Both the position numbers and the translations under genes were made by a program. From the NCBI GenBank assembly GCA_024762485.1, contig JANTHH010000179.1:1-5727 (forward strand): a DNA stretch of 5,727 bases, written 5' to 3'. Shown here one piece after another: positions 1 to 4,747 of this stretch. The notes beneath the pieces were generated by a model. The model was not told the DNA's origin, ran no database searches, and saw only the letters and a program-made list of their open reading frames with translations. Numbering within the stretch: the first letter of the stretch is position 1; each line of letters starts with the position of its first letter. The stretch is from Chromatiales bacterium (GTDB lineage Bacteria > Pseudomonadota > Gammaproteobacteria > Chromatiales > Chromatiaceae).

Positions 1-306
1 TCCTGGCACGAACCGGAGCAGGTGGCGAACCTGGCCCACCTGGTGGTGATGGAGCGCCCCGGCTACAGCCTGCCCGGCGACCCGGCACTGCAGCAGATGG
101 TGGAGCAGCGCGGCAGCGATCTCGCCAGCGACCTGCGTGAAGCCCCCGGCGGACGGATCTGGTTCCAGCCGGTCACCCAGCTGGACATCTCGGCCACCGA
201 CATCCGCAACCGTCTCGCCCACGGGCACAGCCCCCGCTATCTCACCCCCGAGCCTGTGGTCCGCTATCTCGAACAGCACCGCCTTTATGGCCCATCCGGG
301 CAATAA
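1..306 (+). CDS. nadD: Nicotinate-nucleotide adenylyltransferase NadD, C-terminal part (5' end off window)
   Basis: This is the last 101 codons of a gene that begins before the window; the frame is open from base 1 and ends at TAA 304-306. NadD joins nicotinate mononucleotide to the AMP part of ATP, giving deamido-NAD in the cytoplasmic NAD synthesis pathway. The visible part opens with SWHEPEQVANLAHLVVMERP, which matches the family region where a Trp precedes the helix and the 'AHLVVxxRPGY' strand. Near the C-terminus is ISATDIRNRL, the ISSTxIR-type nucleotidyltransferase signature that contacts ATP phosphates, followed by the usual 'YLTPEPVVRYLEQHRLY' ending. The N-terminal HxGH motif is outside the window. 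rsfS follows 48 bases downstream on the same strand, the standard arrangement. A GTG at 22 is internal, not a start. Identification is firm. Confidence 0.95.
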   Translation, partial: SWHEPEQVANLAHLVVMERPGYSLPGDPALQQMVEQRGSDLASDLREAPGGRIWFQPVTQLDISATDIRNRLAHGHSPRYLTPEPVVRYLEQHRLYGPSGQ

Positions 307-354
307 CGCACGGATGGGTTATCATTACCCACTGATACAGCTTCGGATTTCACC

Positions 355-714
355 ATGCAGGTAGAACAACTCCGCGACCTGGTCGTCGACGCACTCGAAG
401 ACATGAAGGCCCAGGACATCAAGGTCCTCGATGTCCGCGGCAAGACCGGGATCACCGACTTTTTCATCATCGCCTCCGGCACCTCCGATCGGCACGTCAA
501 GGCGATCGCCGACAGCGTCGCCTTCCAGGCCAAGCAGGCGGGCGAGCCCGCCCTCGGCACCGAGGGCGCCGACGAGGGCGAGTGGGCACTGATCGATCTC
601 AATGGCGTGGTGGTGCACGTGATGCAGCCGCGGGTGCGCGATTTCTACCAGCTGGAAAAGCTCTGGTCGGTCGATGTCGGGGCGGCGGAAAAAATGGCCA
701 AACAGCGCGGCTGA
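355..714 (+). CDS. rsfS: Ribosomal silencing factor RsfS (YbeB/Iojap family)
   Basis: Encodes 119 residues, a normal length for RsfS. The family binds ribosomal protein uL14 on the 50S subunit and blocks joining of the 30S subunit, lowering translation when nutrients run short. The whole family core is visible: an N-terminal helix (about 1-20), 'DIKVLDVRGKTGITDFFIIA' (about 20-39) with the conserved TDFFIIASGTSDRHV continuation, a Gly/Glu-rich middle (61-72), and the C-terminal 'WALIDLNGVVVHVMQPRVRDFYQLEKLW' block (about 73-100). The ATG at 355 gives the expected N-terminus; the Shine-Dalgarno before it is weak (CGGA at 344-347, 7 bases away). It is probably co-transcribed with nadD. The usual next gene rlmH is absent; the stop lies 2 bases from the stop of a convergent gene. 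Confidence 0.96.
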   Translation: MQVEQLRDLVVDALEDMKAQDIKVLDVRGKTGITDFFIIASGTSDRHVKAIADSVAFQAKQAGEPALGTEGADEGEWALIDLNGVVVHVMQPRVRDFYQLEKLWSVDVGAAEKMAKQRG

Positions 715-716
715 AC

Positions 717-1502
717 TCAGTCCCCGTCCCGCCACCACGACGGCAGCCCGGCGATCGAGTCGAGCACTGCATCCGGCCGGATCGACTGCTGCAGGTCCTG
801 CGGCCGGAACTTGCCGGTCTTCACCAGCGCCGCCTTCAGCCCCGCCTGCTGTGCACCCCCGCAATCGCTGACCAGGTCGTCGCCGATCATCAGGGTCTCC
901 TGCGCACGACATCCCAGCCGTGACAACGCCGCCTGAAAGAAGGCCGCGGCCGGCTTGCCCAGCACCACCGGTTCGATGCCCGAGGCATAGCTCAGTGCGC
1001 TGACCATGGCGCCGACGTCCAGCCGCAGGCCGTCCGGGGCCTGCCAATAGCGGGTCATGCCCAGCGCGACCAGGGGTGGCCGATCGGCCATCAACAGGCG
1101 GAAGGCGCGGTTGAGGGTGGCGAAGTCCCAGGCCTCGCCGAGGTCGCCCACCACCACGGCCGCGGCACCGGATTCAGCCGCCTCGTCCAGCCATGCCAGA
1201 TCGCTGAATGCCTGGCGACTGGCCGCAGGCACGAACAGTGCGACGGGGCCTTCGACGTACTCATGCAGCCAGGCGGCTGCGGCGAGGGGTGGCGTGAGGA
1301 TGTCTGCGGCATCCACCGGGATGCCCATGTGTGAAAGCTTGTCGACGATGGCCTCGACCGGGCGTGAGCTGGTGTTGGTGAGAAACAGGTGGGGAATGCC
1401 CCGTTCCTCCACCCAGGCCAGGGTCTCGGCTGCACCGGGAACGGCCTGTTCGCCGACATAGAGCACGCCGTCAAGATCGAACAACAGGGCCTTGATGGGC
1501 AT
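717..1502 (-). CDS. HAD-IIA family phosphatase, LHPP-like
   Basis: A 261-residue cytoplasmic HAD-superfamily hydrolase. All four HAD motifs are visible (numbered from the ATG): DLDGVLY with nucleophile Asp9 and acid/base Asp11, FLTN with Thr42, the GKP lysine Lys183, and MIGDDLVSD with metal-binding Asp208/Asp209. A C2-type cap lies between motifs II and III, placing it in subfamily IIA. The blocks LDVGAM, YASGIEPVVLGKP, GGAQQAGLKA and VKTGKFRP recall animal LHPP (phospholysine/phosphohistidine inorganic pyrophosphate phosphatase) more than NagD or phosphoglycolate phosphatases. The substrate is not shown by sequence. GTG at 1503-1505 and ATG at 1500-1502 are adjacent; the ATG is preferred because AGGAGG sits 5 bases before it but only 2 before the GTG. 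It is the last gene of the minus-strand cluster, 18 bases after the TSUP stop, and converges on rsfS. Confidence 0.9.
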   Translation of the reverse strand: MPIKALLFDLDGVLYVGEQAVPGAAETLAWVEERGIPHLFLTNTSSRPVEAIVDKLSHMGIPVDAADILTPPLAAAAWLHEYVEGPVALFVPAASRQAFSDLAWLDEAAESGAAAVVVGDLGEAWDFATLNRAFRLLMADRPPLVALGMTRYWQAPDGLRLDVGAMVSALSYASGIEPVVLGKPAAAFFQAALSRLGCRAQETLMIGDDLVSDCGGAQQAGLKAALVKTGKFRPQDLQQSIRPDAVLDSIAGLPSWWRDGD

Positions 1503-1507
1503 CACCG

Positions 1508-1513
1508 CCTCCT
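1508..1513 (-). promoter_or_regulatory. Shine-Dalgarno site of the HAD phosphatase
   Basis: On the minus strand this reads AGGAGG, a perfect ribosome-binding core and the strongest in the window. Its spacing (5 bases to ATG 1502, 2 bases to GTG 1505) favours the ATG start. It lies in the short gap after the TSUP stop, so the last gene can be translated independently. Confidence 0.85.
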
Positions 1514-1520
1514 GTTTGAA

Positions 1521-2324
1521 TCAGGGCTGCGAGGCGCGCGGCGGATGGTGGCTGGCACTGTGCCCCGGTCGCAGCAGATAGTGCCCGCCGAGCAGGATCA
1601 GCAGCGCACCGAACAGCAGCTGCAATTGATGCTCGGGCATCCACAGGGCCAGCCAGCCACCAAACCAGGCGCCACCGATCGCCCCCAGCGCCAGCCAGGG
1701 CACCATATGCCAGAGTATATGCCCGGCCAGGCCGTTCTCGATCGCGCCGGTGACAATGGCCGGCAGACGTGCCAGCAGCGAACAGCCCTGGGCGAGCTGC
1801 TGGGGCATGTCCATGCCGAGCACGAACAGGGGCGCCAGCACCGGTCCCCCGCTGACTCCCACCACGCCGGCGACCAGGCCTTCCAACACGCCCACCAGCA
1901 ACAGATAGGGCAGCAGCCAGCCCGGCGGCAGTGACGACAACCCCGGCAGCAGATCGCGGAACACCAGCAGCAGCCCGCCGATGATCACCACCAGACCGAA
2001 GGCCTGGCGGATCTCCCGTCCCGGCAACCGCTCGGACCAGCGCGCTGCCAGCGGCGTGACCAGCAACGAGGGGATGGCGACCCAGAGTGCAACCCGCAGA
2101 TCCACCATCCCGTGATAGCCGTAATAGGCCGCCCCCATGGCGGCCGAGAACAGGGCCACCGCCAGTGCCGTGCCCCTGGCCTGGAAGGGATTCAGGCCCA
2201 GCCAGCCCATCAGCAACGGGATCACCAGGGTGCCGCCGCCAAGGCTCACCAGGCCGCCGCCGATGCCGGCCACCAGGCCCACCACCAGGGCGCGCCAGCC
2301 GGCCGGCTGAGGGACTGGCTTCAC
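1521..2324 (-). CDS. TSUP (TauE/SafE) family integral membrane permease
   Basis: A 267-residue, strongly hydrophobic inner-membrane protein of the 4-toluene sulfonate uptake permease family (also annotated sulfite exporter TauE/SafE or UPF0721). I count about eight membrane segments, near residues 11-38, 52-70, 76-93, 107-123, 136-170, 178-199, 207-228 and 234-252; the first and fifth may include re-entrant parts. The family's two-fold internal repeat is clear: AGIGGGLVSLGGGTLVIPLL (20-38) in the first half mirrors AGVVGVSGGPVLAPLFVLG (152-170) in the second. Family members move sulfur- or carbon-containing organic anions such as sulfite, sulfoacetate or sulfonates; the substrate cannot be read from sequence. 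The start is GTG with only a weak GAG before it, 4 bases after the stop of the small upstream gene, suggesting translational coupling. The C-terminal tail is short, polar and His/Pro-rich. Confidence 0.9.
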   Translation of the reverse strand: MKPVPQPAGWRALVVGLVAGIGGGLVSLGGGTLVIPLLMGWLGLNPFQARGTALAVALFSAAMGAAYYGYHGMVDLRVALWVAIPSLLVTPLAARWSERLPGREIRQAFGLVVIIGGLLLVFRDLLPGLSSLPPGWLLPYLLLVGVLEGLVAGVVGVSGGPVLAPLFVLGMDMPQQLAQGCSLLARLPAIVTGAIENGLAGHILWHMVPWLALGAIGGAWFGGWLALWMPEHQLQLLFGALLILLGGHYLLRPGHSASHHPPRASQP

Positions 2325-2328
2325 CGGC

Positions 2329-2475
2329 TCAGAGCAGTGGCAGCAGCCCCATCAGGCCGAACAGGATCAGGTAGAAGGCGACGATGTAATTGAGCAGCCG
2401 GGGCCAGATGAGAATGGCGATACCGGCCAACAGTGAGATCAGCGAGGGCATGGCGATGAACATCTCGGTCTGCAT
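2329..2475 (-). CDS. 48-residue DUF3096-like small membrane protein
   Basis: A short gene read on the minus strand from ATG 2473-2475 to TGA 2329-2331. The product starts MQTEMFIAMPSLISLLAGIA and continues ILIWPRLLNYIVAFYLILFG, then LMGLLPLL. It is almost wholly hydrophobic, with one polar break WPRLLNY (24-30) flanked by two hydrophobic stretches (about 10-23 and 31-48), which suggests a helical hairpin in the inner membrane. The 'AGIxILIxPRLLNYIVAxYLILxGxxGLL' pattern is that of the DUF3096 small-protein family, from memory; its function is unknown. AGGAG at 2484-2488, 8 bases before the ATG, supports this start over Met5 or Met9. It lies 43 bases after the pdhC stop and 4 bases before the TSUP start, so it is probably translated together with the permease. 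Confidence 0.85.
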   Translation of the reverse strand: MQTEMFIAMPSLISLLAGIAILIWPRLLNYIVAFYLILFGLMGLLPLL

Positions 2476-2483
2476 GGGCAGTG

Positions 2484-2488
2484 CTCCT
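2484..2488 (-). promoter_or_regulatory. Shine-Dalgarno site of the DUF3096-like small gene
   Basis: The minus strand reads AGGAG, 8 bases before the ATG at 2475. It supports translation of this very short gene and fixes its start. It lies in the 43-base gap after the E2 gene, in which I see no terminator hairpin. Confidence 0.75.
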
Positions 2489-2518
2489 GGGTTGGGATGA
2501 TGGGTAAGGTGCCGCCGG

Positions 2519-3748
2519 CTACAACCCGGCGGGCGCCGCCAGGCGGGCGGCCAAGGTGGCGAGAAAGCGTGCCGCGTCGGCGCCGAACACCACCCGGTGA
2601 TCGCAACTCAGGGTGAGATCGACCCGTCCCTGCTGCGGCGCGCCCACCGCCAGGATCGCGGCGGCACCAAGGGGGACGATGGCCTCGAAACGGCTGACCT
2701 CGGGAAACACCCCGAGGTTGGACAGATAGAAGGTCGCACCCTGATAGTCCGCGGGCTGCAACCGGCCGGCCTTGGCGCGGTCCTTCAACGCCCGCCAGTC
2801 CTCCGCCAGCTCGTCCAGCGGTCGGACCGCCGCGTCGCGCAGCACCGGCGTCACCAGCCCGCCGGGCACGTCCACCGCAACCCCCACATCCACCCGCTCG
2901 CGCAGCGCCAGCCCCAACGGGGTGTAGACGGCATTGAAGTGTCGGTGCACGGCCACCGCCAGGGCACAGGCGCGGGCCAGCAGCAGGCTCAGTGACAGGC
3001 CGGCCTGGTGGGCATGGTCCCTGAGCGGCATCAGGTCCACCTGGCTGCTGATACGGAAGGTCGGGGTGGCCAGGGTGGCGACCATGTTGTCGGCCACCGC
3101 CCGGTGCATGGGGGTCAGCAGCTTGTAGCGGAAGGGCGGGCCGGCCTGCAGGTCGGGTGTGGGGCCCGCGTGCGCCGCGGCCATCACCTGGGCGGCGCGG
3201 ATCACCCCGTCCGGGCCGGGTGGGATCTGTGCCAGGTCCAGCCCCAGTTCACGTGCCAGACCCCGGGCATAGGGTGAGGCGCGGCGCCCGCCACTGGCTG
3301 ATTCGACGTGCTGCTGGGCTGGTGGGACGTCGGCCGACGTCGCAGCCACCGACGGCACCTCATTTGCAGGCGAAACGGATGCGGGCGGCGCCGCGGCGGG
3401 TGCGGATCGGGACGGTTCGGGACTCGTTGGTTCGGGGTTCGACGGCTCGGTGGCTGACGGCGTGGCAGGCTCGGCCGGCTGCGCGCTCGCTCCCCCGGCT
3501 TCGGCCTCGCGCTGGTCGGTGACATAGCCGATCACCTCCCCCACCGGGATATCGCTCTCCACCGCGGCCAGGGGGCCGGCCAGATAGCCGTCGCGGAAGG
3601 CCTCCAGTTCCATCACGGCCTTGTCCGACTCCACCTCGGCAAGCACGTCGCCCTTGTGCACTGCATCCCCGGGTTGCTTCAGCCACTGGTGCAGGCGTCC
3701 GCTCTGCATGGTGTCGGACAGGGCGGGCATTCGGATCGGTTCACGCAT
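2519..3748 (-). CDS. pdhC: Dihydrolipoamide acyltransferase, E2 of a (pyruvate) dehydrogenase complex
   Basis: A 409-residue E2 core protein that takes the acyl group from E1 on its lipoyl arm and passes it to CoA. Domains in order: one lipoyl domain (about 1-78) with lipoylated Lys43 in ESDKAVMEL; a flexible Ala/Pro/Ser/Glu linker (about 80-152) holding a small EP repeat; a peripheral-subunit/E3-binding domain (about 155-190, from ASPYARGLARELGLDL); and the catalytic domain (about 205-405) with FYLSNLGVFPEVSRFEAIVP and the C-terminal active-site segment SCDHRVVFGADAARFL. The catalytic His384 is present, but the Asp of HxxxDG is Phe388 (codon TTC). The E3-binding loop reads IPPGPDGVI rather than a GTGPxGRI type. 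The MPALSDTM start and ESDKAVMELEAFRDGYLA recall cyanobacterial/plastid E2s. The start is ATG 3748, 18 bases after the pdhB stop, with a weak purine-rich site (AGAGAGA, 3758-3764). Pyruvate is the likely substrate; acetoin or a branched-chain oxoacid is less likely. Confidence 0.92.
   Translation of the reverse strand: MREPIRMPALSDTMQSGRLHQWLKQPGDAVHKGDVLAEVESDKAVMELEAFRDGYLAGPLAAVESDIPVGEVIGYVTDQREAEAGGASAQPAEPATPSATEPSNPEPTSPEPSRSAPAAAPPASVSPANEVPSVAATSADVPPAQQHVESASGGRRASPYARGLARELGLDLAQIPPGPDGVIRAAQVMAAAHAGPTPDLQAGPPFRYKLLTPMHRAVADNMVATLATPTFRISSQVDLMPLRDHAHQAGLSLSLLLARACALAVAVHRHFNAVYTPLGLALRERVDVGVAVDVPGGLVTPVLRDAAVRPLDELAEDWRALKDRAKAGRLQPADYQGATFYLSNLGVFPEVSRFEAIVPLGAAAILAVGAPQQGRVDLTLSCDHRVVFGADAARFLATLAARLAAPAGL
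3404..3448 (-). repeat. Three 15-base imperfect tandem repeats in the E2 linker
   Basis: Residues 101-115 of the E2 protein read EPSNP-EPTSP-EPSRS, three five-residue units encoded by three diverged 15-base units. They lie in the Ala/Pro/Ser-rich linker between the lipoyl and E3-binding domains. Such linkers are known to be extended and mobile so the lipoyl arm can swing between active sites, and their length drifts easily. The units differ at several bases, so the repeat is old or under codon drift. Confidence 0.6.
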
Positions 3749-3766
3749 GACGGTTCGTCTCTCTGC

Positions 3767-4747
3767 TCAGGCCTGGCACAGTCGCCGGGCGGCGGCGAGG
3801 ATGTCGTCCACCCGGGGGATGCAGGCATTCTCCAGGGTGGCGTTGAAGGGGATGGGCAACTCGCGCGCGGCGACCCGCTCGGGGGCGACATCCAGGATGT
3901 CGAAGCAACGCTCGGTGAGCCCGGCGGCGATCTCCGCCCCGGCGCCGGCGAAGCGGCTGTCCTCCTCCACCACCAGCAGCCGGTGGCTCTGCTCCAGGGC
4001 ATCGACACAGGTCTGCCAGTCGATGGGGCGCAGGCTGCGCAGGTCGACCACCGTGGCCTCGATGCCCTCGGCCGCCAGCTGCTCGGCGGCACTGAGTGCC
4101 AGCGACAGCATGCGCGAGTAGGTGACGATGGTCAGGTCACCGCCGCTGCGGTGCACCCGCGCACGGTGCATCGGTGGCGGCGCGGCGTCCACGTCCAGCG
4201 GACCCTGGCTGAAATACAGCAGCTCGTGTTCCAGCAGGATGATCGGCTCCTCGCTGCGCACCGCCTGGCCGAGCTGCCACCAGGCATCCTGGGGGGTGGC
4301 CGGCACGGCGATGCGCAGCCCCGGCACGTTCATCAGGGTCTGTTCCAGGCGCTGGGAATGCTGCGCCGCCAGCTGCTTGGCCACCCCGCCGGGCATGCGC
4401 ACCACCAGCGGCATGGGGAACTGGCCGCCGGACATGAAGGGGATCTTGGCCGCCATGTTGATGAGGGCATCGAGCGCCAGCAGGGCGAAGTTGATGGTCA
4501 TGATCTCCACCACCGGGCGCATGCCCACCATCGCCGCGCCCACGCCGAGGCCGGTGAAGCTGCCCTCGGAGATGGGCGTGTCGCGCACCCGCCAGTCACC
4601 GTAGCGGGCATACAGTCCCTCGGTGACCCGGTAGCTGCCGCCGTACAGCCCCACGTCCTCGCCGAGCACGAACACCGAATCGTCCGCCGCCATCTCCGCG
4701 TCCAGTGCGCGGTTCAGCGCCTGCCAGTAATAGACCGTCTCGCTCAT
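3767..4747 (-). CDS. pdhB: Pyruvate (2-oxoacid) dehydrogenase E1 component, beta subunit
   Basis: A 326-residue protein, the usual length for E1 beta. With E1 alpha it forms the alpha2beta2 thiamine-diphosphate enzyme that decarboxylates the 2-oxoacid and reductively acylates the E2 lipoyl group. Visible marks: the N-terminal 'ALNRALDAEM' helix, LGEDVGLYGG (28-37), TPISEGSFTGLGVGAA (57-72) with catalytic Glu61, MPGGVAKQLAAQHSQRLE (118-135) with conserved His130, and the C-terminal transketolase domain (about 200-326) with VVDLRSLRPIDW and VVEEDSRFAGAGAEIA. The SGGQF, PGGV and QHSQRLE blocks resemble plastid/cyanobacterial E1 beta. ATG 4745-4747 shares one base with the pdhA stop (TGATG), so the subunits are probably translationally coupled, fitting equal stoichiometry; GAGGT at 4757-4761 lies 9 bases upstream. 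The E2 gene follows after 18 bases. Confidence 0.95.
   Translation of the reverse strand: MSETVYYWQALNRALDAEMAADDSVFVLGEDVGLYGGSYRVTEGLYARYGDWRVRDTPISEGSFTGLGVGAAMVGMRPVVEIMTINFALLALDALINMAAKIPFMSGGQFPMPLVVRMPGGVAKQLAAQHSQRLEQTLMNVPGLRIAVPATPQDAWWQLGQAVRSEEPIILLEHELLYFSQGPLDVDAAPPPMHRARVHRSGGDLTIVTYSRMLSLALSAAEQLAAEGIEATVVDLRSLRPIDWQTCVDALEQSHRLLVVEEDSRFAGAGAEIAAGLTERCFDILDVAPERVAARELPIPFNATLENACIPRVDDILAAARRLCQA

Noticed and set aside
315..331. Small inverted repeat TGGGT-7-ACCCA between nadD and rsfS
   Set aside because: A 5-base stem without a following T-run is too weak for a terminator, and one such repeat is expected by chance. TATCAT at 320-325 could pass as a -10 box, but no -35 box sits at the right distance.
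711..720. Palindromic CTGA-AC-TCAG at the rsfS/phosphatase junction
   Set aside because: The symmetry arises because both genes end in TGA here. A 4-base stem with a 2-base loop cannot act as a terminator.
325..1047. A 240-codon minus-strand open frame across rsfS and the 3' part of the phosphatase gene
   Set aside because: It overlaps two firmly identified genes, has no ribosome-binding site or family motif, and has the low-complexity Arg/Gly/Ala composition of an out-of-frame reading.
1389..1934. A 181-codon plus-strand open frame opposite the TSUP and phosphatase genes
   Set aside because: It is Gln/His-rich with no domain, and lies antisense to a clear membrane permease whose periodic hydrophobic codons create such Gln-rich mirror frames.
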